Source of the DNA: Motilibacter deserti
GTDB lineage: Bacteria; Actinomycetota; Actinomycetes; Motilibacterales; Motilibacteraceae
Direction: 5' to 3'
Assembly (NCBI RefSeq): GCF_011250635.1
Contig: NZ_JAANNP010000005.1
Span: forward strand, 108,535 to 172,534
DNA length: 64,000 nt
The position numbers and the translations under genes are program-made. Position 1 is the stretch's first letter, and every line of letters begins with the position of its first letter. The notes beneath the pieces are model-generated. The model saw nothing but the letters and a program-made list of their open reading frames with translations, was not told where the DNA came from and ran no database searches. Positions 1-8,571 of the stretch are shown here, in pieces.

Positions 1-1
1 G

Positions 2-994
2 GGCGGCAACGCCTTCGGCACCAACGCCGCCGAGGTCGACCCCCTGCTGTTCGCGGACCGGGAGGTCGACAACTCCGACCTCGCGCTCGAGCTGAAAGCC
101 GAACGCAGCTACCTGCTCGGAGCTCCTGTCGTCGTCGAGCTCAAGCTCTCGTCGACGAGCCGGAAGCCGGTGCGCACGCACGGCCGGCTGCATCCGCGCG
201 ACGGCCTCGTGCACATCGCTGTCCAGGAGCCGTCCGGCCGCGTGAAGGCGTACCGGCCGCTCATGCCCCGTTGCGCCGACGACGCGCAGCTCCTCGAGCT
301 CGACGAGCAGCGCCCGTCGGCGTACGAGAGCGCCTACATCGGCTACGGCCAGGACGGCTTCACGTTCGAGCAGATCGGCACCTACCGGCTCCGGGCGGTC
401 TACGTCGCCGACGACGGCTCCAGCGTCGTGTCGCCCACCCTCACCCTGCGCGTGCGGTCACCGCTGTCGCCCGCGGACGAGGAGGTCGCCGACCTGTTCA
501 CGGTGGACGGCCAGGGCGAGCTGCTCTACCTGCTCGGGTCCGACGCCCCGGCGCTCGCGCCGGCGCGAGCCGCAATGGACGAAGTGCTCGACAGGCATCC
601 GGACCACCCGCTCGCGGTCTTCGCGCGACTCGTGCAGGGCGTCAACGACGAGCGCACCTTCAAGACCGTCACGTCGGACAAGACGCTCGAGCTGCGGTCC
701 GCGCGGACCGACGAGGCGGTCGGCCGGCTCGGCTCCGTCATCGAGGCGTCGTCCGACGGTGGCGGCGTCGACAACATCACCCTCAACCTCGTGATGCGCC
801 GGCTGGCCCGGGCCGAGGCGAAGGCGGGCGACGTCGACAAGGCGACGGCGACCCTCCAGGCGATGCCCAGAGCGTTCGCCGACAAGGGCGTGAAGCCGTC
901 GGTGGTCAAGGTGATCGCTACCCAGGCGAAGCAGGAGAAGGCCCGCCTGCTGCACGAGGTCCTGGGCCAGACCGGGGATGACGGCGAGCGATAG
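2..994 (+). CDS. Hypothetical protein, C-terminal part (5' end outside window)
   Basis: The frame is open from the left edge, so the N-terminus is missing; about 330 residues are visible. The first ~140 visible residues alternate hydrophobic and polar positions as in a beta-sandwich (for example YLLGAPVVVELKLSS near the edge). The last ~150 residues are helical and resemble a TPR-like helical repeat (ALAPARAAMDEVLDRHP, then RRLARAEAKAGDVDKA). I do not recognise the family. Its last 17 bases overlap the start of the next gene in another frame, so the two are probably co-translated. Codon use is strongly GC3, which supports it being real. Confidence 0.75.
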   Translation, partial: GGNAFGTNAAEVDPLLFADREVDNSDLALELKAERSYLLGAPVVVELKLSSTSRKPVRTHGRLHPRDGLVHIAVQEPSGRVKAYRPLMPRCADDAQLLELDEQRPSAYESAYIGYGQDGFTFEQIGTYRLRAVYVADDGSSVVSPTLTLRVRSPLSPADEEVADLFTVDGQGELLYLLGSDAPALAPARAAMDEVLDRHPDHPLAVFARLVQGVNDERTFKTVTSDKTLELRSARTDEAVGRLGSVIEASSDGGGVDNITLNLVMRRLARAEAKAGDVDKATATLQAMPRAFADKGVKPSVVKVIATQAKQEKARLLHEVLGQTGDDGER

Positions 995-1517
995 CGGCCT
1001 CGCTCCCCTGCGCCTGCGGCTGCAGGTGCCGCCGGGACCGGCTCACCGCGGGGAGCCGGTCCCGGTGCGGGTCGAGGTCGAGAACACCGGTGCCTCGCCG
1101 GTCCCCTGCGTCGGCGTGCTCGACGGGTCCGAGTCGGGCCTGCGCTACCCGCGCTGGGCCCCGGTCGTACGCCGCGGCTCGGAAACGGTCGCCCGGCCTG
1201 GGCCCGTCGAGGACCCGCTCGTCGGCCCGCTCCGCCGAGCGGACGTCGTCACGCTCTCCCCCGGCGGAACGTTCGACCCGACGAGCGCGGAGGGCGGCCG
1301 CGCGTACCTGCCGCTCTCGACCTTCGCGGCGTTCCGTCCGGCCGCCCCGGGGCGCTACACCTTCGAGCTGGCTCTCGACACGCGCGAGCCCGAGCCCGAG
1401 CGCTGGCTGGGGCGCTTCGGGCAGGGGACGGACGCCGAGCGCGCCGGTCTGCTCATGGCCGTACGCCGCATCCCAGCCGTGCTGCTCGTCGCGACCGTCG
1501 ACGTCGACGTGGGGTGA
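978..1517 (+). CDS. Hypothetical protein, beta-rich, 179 aa
   Basis: This short gene starts with ATG inside the tail of the preceding gene (17-base overlap), which suggests translational coupling. The protein has no signal peptide or membrane segment. It looks like a single beta-sandwich: RVEVENTGASPVPCVG resembles the conserved strand pair of bacterial Ig-like or CARDB-type domains, and the end has a typical strand run, ALDTREPEPERW followed by VLLVATVDVDVG. No catalytic motif is visible. Function unknown; the overlap implies a joint role with the upstream protein, which also carries a beta-rich region. Confidence 0.7.
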   Translation: MTASDSGLAPLRLRLQVPPGPAHRGEPVPVRVEVENTGASPVPCVGVLDGSESGLRYPRWAPVVRRGSETVARPGPVEDPLVGPLRRADVVTLSPGGTFDPTSAEGGRAYLPLSTFAAFRPAAPGRYTFELALDTREPEPERWLGRFGQGTDAERAGLLMAVRRIPAVLLVATVDVDVG

Positions 1518-1565
1518 CTCCGACCGCTGAGCAGGTTCCGGGGGATCACAGCCACTCTGCGCCCG

Positions 1566-1594
1566 TTGACACCTATTTGTGCCCTCTCTACGTT
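1566..1594 (+). promoter_or_regulatory. Housekeeping-type promoter for the secreted esterase gene
   Basis: TTGACA at 1566-1571 is followed after exactly 17 bases by TACGTT at 1589-1594. This fits the sigma-70/HrdB consensus TTGACA-N17-TAnnnT. The GTG start of the esterase lies 47 bases after the -10 box, with a GGAGAGG ribosome site in between. The TTG within the -35 box is not a plausible start codon. Confidence 0.6.
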
Positions 1595-1640
1595 CGAGCC
1601 GTCGTCGAGTCCGTGCACACCCCGATGGAGAGGTGGCTAC

Positions 1641-3281
1641 GTGAAGAGGCTCCGTTCCCTCGCCGGCTTGACCGGCGCCGCACTGCTCATGGCGATCCCG
1701 TACGCGGCGGCCCCCGCGCAGGCCGCTGTGCCCAAGCAGGTGGACTCCGCGGTGATCGTGACCGAGTCCCTGCCGCTGGGGCACTTCGTCACCGCCGTCG
1801 CGATCAAGTACACGACCCGGGTGGACACCCTCGGGGCGCCGGTGCCGACGTCCGCCTTCACCGTCGTCGGGACGCGTACGTCGTCGGTGAACGGCGCGGT
1901 CACCACCGCCCCGCGCACCGTGGTCCGCGCCTACACCAATGACGAGCCCGAGCGCGCGGCGCAGGGCACCCGCGGCAAGTACCTCATCCTCGAGCTCAGC
2001 ACGGACGACGCGAACGCCGGCGCACTGCAGTACACCGGTGGGATCAACAATCCCTACCAGCTGTCGTACTCCGTGACGCAGACGGCGGACGTCCTCGACG
2101 CGCGCGGCCGGCTCGAGCTGGCGGCGTCGGCCCTTCCGGTGACGACCACGAGCACGGTCACGCCGATCGTCGACGACTTCCTCGCCGCCACCTTCACCAG
2201 CACCGCGGGGCAGGCGCTGAACTACCGGCTCTTCGTGCCCGAGGCCTATCGCGACAAGCCGCGGGCGAAGACGTTCTACCCGATGGTCGTCTTCCTCCAC
2301 GGCGGCGGGGAGCGCGGGCTCAACAACCTGTCCCAGATCACGGCCAACCAGGGCGCCACCGCGTTCGCGGACCCGTCCCGCCAAGCCACCGACCCGAGCT
2401 TCGTCCTCGCCGCGCAGGTGCCCGCTCCCCCGGCTGGCCAGGGCTGGACGACCCCGGCGATCCAGGCCGCGCTGATCCAGCTGATCGACTCGCTGGTCGC
2501 CGACTACCCCGTCGACCCCGACCGGCTCTACCTCACCGGGCTCTCGCTCGGCGGCATCGGCAGCTTCGACATCCTGCCGAGATACCCGACGAAGTTCGCC
2601 GGCGCCATCATCATCGCCGCGTCGGGGGACCCGGCGCGGATGCCGCTGATGAAGGACGTTCCGATCTGGGTCACGCACTCCGTCGACGACCCGACCGTGA
2701 GCTACACCAACGGCAGCCTGCGTCTCGTCAACGCCTTGGAGGCGGCCGGGTCGGTGGTCGTCCGCGACACCTGGCCCGGCAACCTTCCCGAGCCGGAGGC
2801 GGACGCACGCGCCCTCGCGCTGTGGCAGCAGGCTCAGGCCGCGGGCAGCCACACGCTGTTCACGACGTACGCCGCGGGCACCACGCCGGTCAGCGCGCAC
2901 TGGTCGTGGGTCCCGACCTACCTCAACGACACGATGATCGACTGGCTCTACGCGCAGGAACGCGCGAACGGCGCTTCCTGCGACGCAACTGTCCGGACGT
3001 CTTCGTGGAGCGGCGGCTTCTCGGGAGCCGTCGTCGTCACCAACACGGGGACCAAGCCCATCGCCGACTGGACGGTGAGCTGGCAGGCCGGCGCCGGGCA
3101 ACAGGTCACCAGCGCCTGGCCGGGCACGTTGAGCCAGTCCGGCACGACGGTCACCGTCAGCGCCCCGGCGTTCAGCAGCTCGATCCAGCCGGGCAAGTCG
3201 CTCTCGATCGGCTTCAACGCCACCGGCACGGCGGGGACTTCCGCCCCTGCGGTGACGGTGAACGGCGCGGTCTGCGGCTGA
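1641..3281 (+). CDS. Secreted alpha/beta-hydrolase esterase with C-terminal CBM2
   Basis: Predicted secreted carbohydrate-acting esterase of 546 residues. The GTG start was chosen because GGAGAGG lies 7 bases upstream and because it gives a clean signal peptide (VKRLRSLAGLTG core, likely cut after APAQA near residue 29). Residues ~30-180 are a beta-rich N-terminal domain. The catalytic part follows: VFLHGGGERG supplies the oxyanion region, Ser302 in GLSLGGIGSF is the nucleophile, HSVDDPTV probably holds the acid, and SAHWSWV the histidine. Residues ~446-546 match a family 2 carbohydrate-binding module (bracketing cysteines, conserved Trp in WSGGF and DWTVSW). Feruloyl/acetyl-xylan esterase-like polysaccharide deacylation is the best guess; the substrate is not proven. 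Confidence 0.85.
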   Translation: MKRLRSLAGLTGAALLMAIPYAAAPAQAAVPKQVDSAVIVTESLPLGHFVTAVAIKYTTRVDTLGAPVPTSAFTVVGTRTSSVNGAVTTAPRTVVRAYTNDEPERAAQGTRGKYLILELSTDDANAGALQYTGGINNPYQLSYSVTQTADVLDARGRLELAASALPVTTTSTVTPIVDDFLAATFTSTAGQALNYRLFVPEAYRDKPRAKTFYPMVVFLHGGGERGLNNLSQITANQGATAFADPSRQATDPSFVLAAQVPAPPAGQGWTTPAIQAALIQLIDSLVADYPVDPDRLYLTGLSLGGIGSFDILPRYPTKFAGAIIIAASGDPARMPLMKDVPIWVTHSVDDPTVSYTNGSLRLVNALEAAGSVVVRDTWPGNLPEPEADARALALWQQAQAAGSHTLFTTYAAGTTPVSAHWSWVPTYLNDTMIDWLYAQERANGASCDATVRTSSWSGGFSGAVVVTNTGTKPIADWTVSWQAGAGQQVTSAWPGTLSQSGTTVTVSAPAFSSSIQPGKSLSIGFNATGTAGTSAPAVTVNGAVCG

Positions 3282-3287
3282 GCGCGC

Positions 3288-3320
3288 GAGGCCCCGGTGC
3301 TCGCGGAGCACCGGGGCCTC
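3288..3320. terminator. Strong hairpin terminator between convergent genes
   Basis: A perfect 15-bp stem (GAGGCCCCGGTGCTC and its complement) encloses a GCG loop. It sits 6 bases after the esterase stop and 17 bases before the catalase stop, so it can end transcription from both sides. There is no clear T tract, which is common in high-GC actinomycetes. Confidence 0.8.
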
Positions 3321-3337
3321 GTCCGGACGTGCAGATG

Positions 3338-5548
3338 TCAGGCGGGAACGTCCTCGGTCCCGCTGCGCGTCCAGTGCCGGTGGGCGACGACGGCGTCGAT
3401 GAACGCCGGAGCCGTGGAGGCCGCCGTGCGGCCGACGACGACGCCCGGCTGACCGCTGCGGCTGCCGAGGGCGGCGGTCAGGAACGCCTCCCCGTCACCG
3501 TCGGCGCCGATCGGCTTGTAGTGCTTGTACGCCTCCCGCACGAAGTGCAGCGCCTCCGCGTTGGTCCGCAGCGCACCCGCGCCGCTCGGGACGTAGACCG
3601 CGTCGTACTGCACCGACTCGCTGTTGAAGAAGGTCGCGTTGACCGCGACCTCGCTGCCGCCCGCCGCCGCGACCGTGCCCAGGTGCGGCGCGATCACGTG
3701 CGACGCGGCCTTCGCCTTCGTCACCGCGGCCTTGAGGGCGGTGACGTCCGCGCCGTCGACGCCGTCCGCCACGAGGATGGCGACGAGACGGCCCTTCGCC
3801 GAGGGGCGGGGCAGGCTCTCCTCGCTCAGCGCCGGGGAGGTGCCGATCGCGGTGTTCGGCCGGCCAGAGGGTGCCGGCATACCGAGGGCGGCGGCGACCT
3901 CGCGGACGAGCCGGGTGTCGATGTTGGCCAGGTGGCCGAGCATGCGCTGCCTGACCGCTGCGGACTGCACCTTGCTCAGCTCGAACTGCAGGGCCATGAC
4001 GATGTGCTTCTTCTCGCGCTCGGTCTGGCTCTGGAAGAAGAGCGTCGCCTGGCTGTAGTGGTCCCCGAACGACTCCGCGCGGGTGCGGGCTTTGCGCCCC
4101 GACACCGGGGCGGCGTACGAGACGAAGCCGCCCTGCGCCGCGTTGGCCTCGTCAGCGCGCGCTCCCAGCGAGTTCGGCTCGTAGTTCACCTTGCCCGGCC
4201 GGTTGTTGTAGCGCATGAACCCGTCCTGGTTGAACGTGTTCACCGCCGACTTCGGCTGGTTGATCGGGAGCTGGGAGAAGTTCGGGGTGCCGAAGCGGTT
4301 GAGCTGGGTGTCGAGGTAGGAGAACAGCCGGCCCTGGAAGAGCGGGTCCTCCGTCGCGTCGATGCCGGGCACGAGGTGGCCGATGTGGAACGCCGACTGC
4401 TCGGTCTCCTCGAAGAAGTTGTCCGGGTTGCGGTTGAGCGTGAGCCGCCCGACCCGCTGGGCCGGGATCAGCTCCTCGGGCCAGATCTTCGTGGAGTCGA
4501 GCACGTCGAACGGGGCCTTCTCGGCCTCGGACTCGGGCAGCAGCTGCAGCGCCAGCTCATACTCGGGGTAGTTGCGCGTCGCGATGGCGTCCCAGAGGTC
4601 GCGGCGGTGGTAGTCCGCGTCGATCCCCATGAGCTTGTGGGCCTCCGGCCACACGAGGGAGCTGATGCCGAGGAGCGGCTTCCAGTGCCACTTCACCAGC
4701 GTCGACTCGCCTCGGGCGTTGACCAGCCGGAAGGTGTGGACCCCGAAGCCCTCCATGGTGCGGTAGCTGCGCGGGATCGCGCGGTCCGACATGGTCCACA
4801 TGACCATGTGCATGGACTCAGGGGTGAGCGAGATGAAGTCCCAGAAGTTGTCGTGCGCCGTCGACGCCTGCGGGATCTCGTTGTGCGGCTCCGGCTTGAA
4901 CGCGTGGACGAGGTCGGGGAACTTGATCGCGTCCTGGATGAAGAAGACCGGGATGTTGTTGCCGACTAGGTCGAAGACGCCCTGGCTGGTGTAGAACTTC
5001 GTCGCGAACCCGCGGGCGTCCCGCGCGGTGTCGGCCGAGCCGCGGGACCCGTTGACCGTGGAGAAGCGGACGAACACCGGCGTGGTCGCCGACGGGTCGG
5101 TGAGGAATGCCGCCGTCGTATATTGCGACAGCGAGCGGTAGACACGGAAGACCCCGTGCGCCCCGGAGCCACGCGCGTGCACCGCCCGCTCGGGGATGCG
5201 CTCGTGGTCGAAGTGCATGATCTTCTCGCGGAAGGCGAAGTCCTCCAGCAACGACGGCCCACGGGCGCCGGCGCGCAACGTGTTCTGGTTGTCGGAGATG
5301 CGGACGCCCTGGTTCGTGGTGAGGAACCTGCCCGACGCCACCGGCGGGTCCGCTGCCGGCACGGCAGCCGCGGGGGCGACGCCGGACTCGGCGGCGGCCG
5401 CCTCTCCCCCGTGCATCGCCGCCCCGACGGCGATCGCGCCGGCCGCCGCTCCGGCCCCCTGGATGAGCTGGCGCCGGCTCAGCCCACCACGATCGCTTTC
5501 CTCCGGCGTGCCGGAGACTGCTGTCCCATCTGTTGGCCCTGCGGTCAT
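3338..5548 (-). CDS. katE: Large-subunit catalase with Tat signal (clade 2)
   Basis: Haem catalase that converts hydrogen peroxide to water and oxygen. Of 736 residues, the first ~50 form a twin-arginine signal (Arg25-Arg26 in SRRQLIQG, then an alanine-rich core), so it is probably exported folded. The catalase core follows: distal His124 in AVHARGSGAHG, FFIQDAIKFPDLVH with the distal Asn/Asp region, and the proximal haem ligand Tyr411 in RLFSYLDTQ. After ~residue 590 comes a DJ-1/PfpI-like domain (GRLVAILVADGVDG) typical of clade 2, HPII-type enzymes; its length also fits. The start at 5548 has AGGAGG 7 bases upstream; an upstream start 28 codons earlier lacks one. An imperfect palindrome lies ~110 bases upstream. 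Confidence 0.95.
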   Translation of the reverse strand: MTAGPTDGTAVSGTPEESDRGGLSRRQLIQGAGAAAGAIAVGAAMHGGEAAAAESGVAPAAAVPAADPPVASGRFLTTNQGVRISDNQNTLRAGARGPSLLEDFAFREKIMHFDHERIPERAVHARGSGAHGVFRVYRSLSQYTTAAFLTDPSATTPVFVRFSTVNGSRGSADTARDARGFATKFYTSQGVFDLVGNNIPVFFIQDAIKFPDLVHAFKPEPHNEIPQASTAHDNFWDFISLTPESMHMVMWTMSDRAIPRSYRTMEGFGVHTFRLVNARGESTLVKWHWKPLLGISSLVWPEAHKLMGIDADYHRRDLWDAIATRNYPEYELALQLLPESEAEKAPFDVLDSTKIWPEELIPAQRVGRLTLNRNPDNFFEETEQSAFHIGHLVPGIDATEDPLFQGRLFSYLDTQLNRFGTPNFSQLPINQPKSAVNTFNQDGFMRYNNRPGKVNYEPNSLGARADEANAAQGGFVSYAAPVSGRKARTRAESFGDHYSQATLFFQSQTEREKKHIVMALQFELSKVQSAAVRQRMLGHLANIDTRLVREVAAALGMPAPSGRPNTAIGTSPALSEESLPRPSAKGRLVAILVADGVDGADVTALKAAVTKAKAASHVIAPHLGTVAAAGGSEVAVNATFFNSESVQYDAVYVPSGAGALRTNAEALHFVREAYKHYKPIGADGDGEAFLTAALGSRSGQPGVVVGRTAASTAPAFIDAVVAHRHWTRSGTEDVPA

Positions 5549-5654
5549 TTCCCGACCTCCTGCGCCTGGCCACCCTGCTCTGGATGGCTGCCCCGAGATG
5601 TGATCCCGCGCGAACTCTAGGGCCATTGGCAAGGGGTCGCTGGAGGGGTTTTCG

Positions 5655-5670
5655 GTTACGGATCCCTAAC
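5655..5670. promoter_or_regulatory. Candidate operator upstream of the catalase gene
   Basis: GTTACGGATCCCTAAC is a 16-bp palindrome with a single mismatched pair, centred ~115 bases upstream of the catalase ATG. It is placed where a peroxide- or iron-responsive regulator might bind, but no regulator gene is next to it and the motif matches no consensus I can name. Confidence 0.25.
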
Positions 5671-5732
5671 GTCGCGCCGGTGTTTCGGCAGCCGCGGACC
5701 AGGGAAAAAAGGGTGGCGCTCGTGCGCGGACA

Positions 5733-5778
5733 GGCCGGAGGCCGGGCGGGGGCTCATGCCTCCGTCCGGCCTCCGGCC
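5733..5778. terminator. Hairpin after the membrane protease gene
   Basis: A 13-bp perfect inverted repeat (GGCCGGAGGCCGG at 5733-5745 and its complement at 5766-5778) with a 20-base loop lies 40 bases beyond the protease stop. On the minus strand a T6 run follows at 5705-5710, but about 22 bases further on, so the hairpin may act without it. Confidence 0.5.
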
Positions 5779-5817
5779 GTACCTGGTCCCGGTCCCATCC
5801 GGGTCGCTCGTCGCGTC

Positions 5818-7674
5818 CTAGAGGTCGCGCACCCCCTGCGACCGCGGACCGAAGCCGAACGGCGCGGCCGGGTGCTCCGGCTGGGCTGACGCGTCGTAGG
5901 CCGGCTGGGCCGGGACCTGCGGCGCCGGGGCCGGGGTGGGCGCCGGCGGGTACTCGTGGCCCAGCGGCTGGAACGGCGCCGGCACGTGCGGACGGTCCTG
6001 GTGCGCGGGCTGCGCCGGGACGGGCGCGGTCGGGTGGTCCCCCTGCGGTGCGGTGGCGTGCGGGTAGCCGTCGGCCACCGGCGCGGCGGGGTAGGCCGGG
6101 GCGTACGGCCCCTGCGGCTGCTGCGGGAACTGACCCTGGGCCGGCATCGCCGGGTGCTGGCCGGCGGCGTACACGGGAGCGCCTTGGGCAGCGGGGCCGT
6201 AGCCGCCGGCGGGAGCCTCGGCGTAGCCGGCACCGGGCGCGCCGACGGGGAACACCTGCTGGGCGGCGGCTGCGGCCCGCTTGCGGCGGCGGCGCAGGAC
6301 GACGGCCAGGACCGCGCCGAGGACGACGAGCAGCGCCGCAGCCGCGCCGCCGAGGATCAGCGGCAGAGAGCTCGACGAGGGCGTCTCGTCCTGGCCGGCG
6401 GTGATCGCGGTCTGGCTGTCGCTGATGTAGCGGTCGGCGTAGGCGTGCGAGGGGAAGAGGTCCTTCACCTCACGGAAGAGCGGCAGCGCACGCTTGTAGT
6501 AGTGGTTGAAGTAGTCCTCCAGCGCGGTGTTGTACTTCGTCGTGGTGACGCTCGTCGCCGGGGTGACGTTGTTCGCCCGCAGCTGGTCCTGCAGCACCTG
6601 GCCCTGCTGGCAGAACTGCTGTCCCACCGAGACGCCGCGGTCGTCGATCGCGCCGGAGACCAGCACGCCGATCACGGCGCCGCTCTCGTCGAGGCAGGCA
6701 CCGCCCGAGCTGCCGGGCGAGGCCTTCGCGTCCGTCTGCAGCAGCGGCACCCCGGACTCGGTCGTCTTGGTGGCGGTGATGGTGCCGGCCGAGATCGTGG
6801 GCTGCAGGGTCGCGGCCTCGCTCATGCCCTGGATGTAGGTCGCGTCCGCCGGGAACCCGCTGACGTACACCTTGCTGCCGACGGCCATGGTGTTGCTGTC
6901 GCCCATGGCGACGGTCGGCAGGTTCTCGTAGCCGCGGATGCGCAGGAGCGCCGTGTCCTCCCCGGAGTCCTGGGCCGACGAGGCGAGGACGGTCGCCGGG
7001 ACCGGCTTGCCCTCCCGGGTGCCGCCGTTCGCGGCGACCCCCATGAGGACCTCGACCTTCGGGGCCTTCATCGAGACCTTGACGTGCGTGCTGTTGTAGG
7101 TCGCGACCGCCTTCTGCATGGCGGTGATGGCCTCGTCGGAGAGGTCGAGCTCCTCGAGCTCGAGCGAGGTCATGTCGGCGGTGGAGAACTCCTCCGCCGC
7201 CATCGACGCGAACTGCTCCTTCGTCGCGTCGTCGGCGGTCACCACGTGGGCGGCCGTGCCCAGGACGCCGTCGGGCGTCAGCACGAAGGCGCTCCCGACG
7301 GCTTGCAGCTCGTAGCTCTTCGAGCGGCTCTTGCCCGTCGTCTTGATATAGCTGTCCGGGTCCCGTGCGAAGCGCGTGGTGATGTAGTCCCACATCGCGG
7401 ACTCGTCCGCGCCGATGCCACCGGTCAGCGCCTTCTGCACCGCGAGGGTGACCAGGTCGTTGAACGCCGGCGCGAGCGTCCACTCGCGCTGGGCCACCGT
7501 CGCCGCGTACGTCGTCACCACGGCCTGCACGGCGGGGTTCGTCCGCTCGGCGACCCGGGTCTCGGGCCGGACCGACGCGGCCTCGTCGGCGGCGAGGGCG
7601 GGGGCGGCGCCGAGGGTGCCGGCCGCGATCGCCGCCGCGGTACCGGCGAGCAGCATGCGGGATCGTGCGTTCAC
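5818..7674 (-). CDS. Membrane-anchored trypsin-like serine protease with proline-rich tail
   Basis: Predicted cell-envelope protease of 618 residues. GTG at 7674 has GGGAG upstream and gives a signal peptide ending about residue 28 (AAPALA). The protease domain carries His143 in LGTAAHVV, the Asp in DTALLRIRG, and Ser323 in SPGSSGGAC, the chymotrypsin/HtrA-type order. A short helical region (HYYKRALPLFREVKDLFP) resembling one TPR follows, then a single membrane helix (LPLILGGAAAALLVVLGAVL) with a stop-transfer RRRRKR. The last ~110 residues are Pro/Ala/Gln-rich and should face the cytoplasm. No PDZ domain is visible. The protease therefore faces outward and could pass information across the membrane; substrate unknown. 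Confidence 0.85.
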   Translation of the reverse strand: MNARSRMLLAGTAAAIAAGTLGAAPALAADEAASVRPETRVAERTNPAVQAVVTTYAATVAQREWTLAPAFNDLVTLAVQKALTGGIGADESAMWDYITTRFARDPDSYIKTTGKSRSKSYELQAVGSAFVLTPDGVLGTAAHVVTADDATKEQFASMAAEEFSTADMTSLELEELDLSDEAITAMQKAVATYNSTHVKVSMKAPKVEVLMGVAANGGTREGKPVPATVLASSAQDSGEDTALLRIRGYENLPTVAMGDSNTMAVGSKVYVSGFPADATYIQGMSEAATLQPTISAGTITATKTTESGVPLLQTDAKASPGSSGGACLDESGAVIGVLVSGAIDDRGVSVGQQFCQQGQVLQDQLRANNVTPATSVTTTKYNTALEDYFNHYYKRALPLFREVKDLFPSHAYADRYISDSQTAITAGQDETPSSSSLPLILGGAAAALLVVLGAVLAVVLRRRRKRAAAAAQQVFPVGAPGAGYAEAPAGGYGPAAQGAPVYAAGQHPAMPAQGQFPQQPQGPYAPAYPAAPVADGYPHATAPQGDHPTAPVPAQPAHQDRPHVPAPFQPLGHEYPPAPTPAPAPQVPAQPAYDASAQPEHPAAPFGFGPRSQGVRDL

Positions 7675-7932
7675 TGTCGTCTCCCTGAGAAGGTTTCCGC
7701 TCGGCGCCCGGAGCACGAGCCGCTGGGGGTCGCTCGTGGCCGGACCGCCGTCACGTGGGGGTGTCGGTCGGGGCAGCGGGTCGCGGGTGGGTCGGGGCCG
7801 TGGTGCCCCGGTCCGTCCCGCCGCCCTTGCCGAGGGTTAGGAAGGGCCGGGCCCGCTCTGAGATACGCCCAGGTCAGGAAGATTTCGGCAGCGGTGCCGT
7901 GCCACCGCGGCGAGATCGGAGGCGAGCGCTTG

Positions 7933-8571
7933 TCAAGGGCGCTGGCCGGGCGGCGTCGTGGGTGCCGGCACCCCCTGAGCGAGGCCGAGACTGCGCAGCT
8001 GCATCGCCGCCAGAGCCCGGGCGGCCGACGGATCGCCGTCCCGCCACCCGCGCACGGTCCCGGCGGGCAGGGCGGCCAGGTCCGCGAGGGGGCGCTGCGC
8101 CAGGGCGCGGACCGCGAGGACCTCGAGGCCGTCGGGCCCGAGCGTCAGACGACGGGCGACGGCCGCCTCGCGCACCCAGCCGATCCGGCGCGGCAGCCAA
8201 CGGGCCAGGACCGCTGCGGCCGGGAGCAGCAGGACCAGGACGGCGAGCAGGAGCGCGAGACCGCTGACTGCGTCCTGCTGAGTACGCCCCGCCTCTTGCA
8301 GGGCCGACCCCGCCCCGCTCGCCCCCGTCAGCGCATCGCGCAGCCGGTCACCCACCAGCGGCAGGCCGCCGGCGGAGTCCCCGGCGGAGGTGAGCCTGCG
8401 CGTCAGATCGCTGCCGGCCTGCTCGATCTCCCGCCCCGGCGCGCCGAGCCGCTCGACCTGCTGGTGGGTCTCGTACGCGACCCGGGCCCACAGCAGGATC
8501 CAGGCCAGGACGAGCGCGTCCCCGAGTGCCTGCCGGAGCCGGTGGGAAGGGTCGTCGGCATAGAGCTTCAT
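7933..8571 (-). CDS. Small two-helix membrane protein, 212 aa
   Basis: Hypothetical membrane protein. Two hydrophobic helices (ALVLAWILLWARVAY near residues 19-33 and LALLLAVLVLLLPAAAVLARW near 104-125) bracket an extracytoplasmic loop of ~70 residues. The second helix is followed by RWLPRRIGW and a ~75-residue cytoplasmic tail (PDGLEVLAVRALAQRPL). Length and layout match a conserved actinobacterial family of unknown function. Its ATG overlaps, on the opposite strand, the possible ATG of the next gene through one CATG. Confidence 0.75.
   Translation of the reverse strand: MKLYADDPSHRLRQALGDALVLAWILLWARVAYETHQQVERLGAPGREIEQAGSDLTRRLTSAGDSAGGLPLVGDRLRDALTGASGAGSALQEAGRTQQDAVSGLALLLAVLVLLLPAAAVLARWLPRRIGWVREAAVARRLTLGPDGLEVLAVRALAQRPLADLAALPAGTVRGWRDGDPSAARALAAMQLRSLGLAQGVPAPTTPPGQRP

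Noticed and set aside
918..3311. A 797-residue minus-strand frame opposite the esterase gene
   Set aside because: Arg/Gly/Pro-rich shadow typical of high-GC DNA; the plus-strand esterase has a signal peptide, catalytic motif and CBM2.
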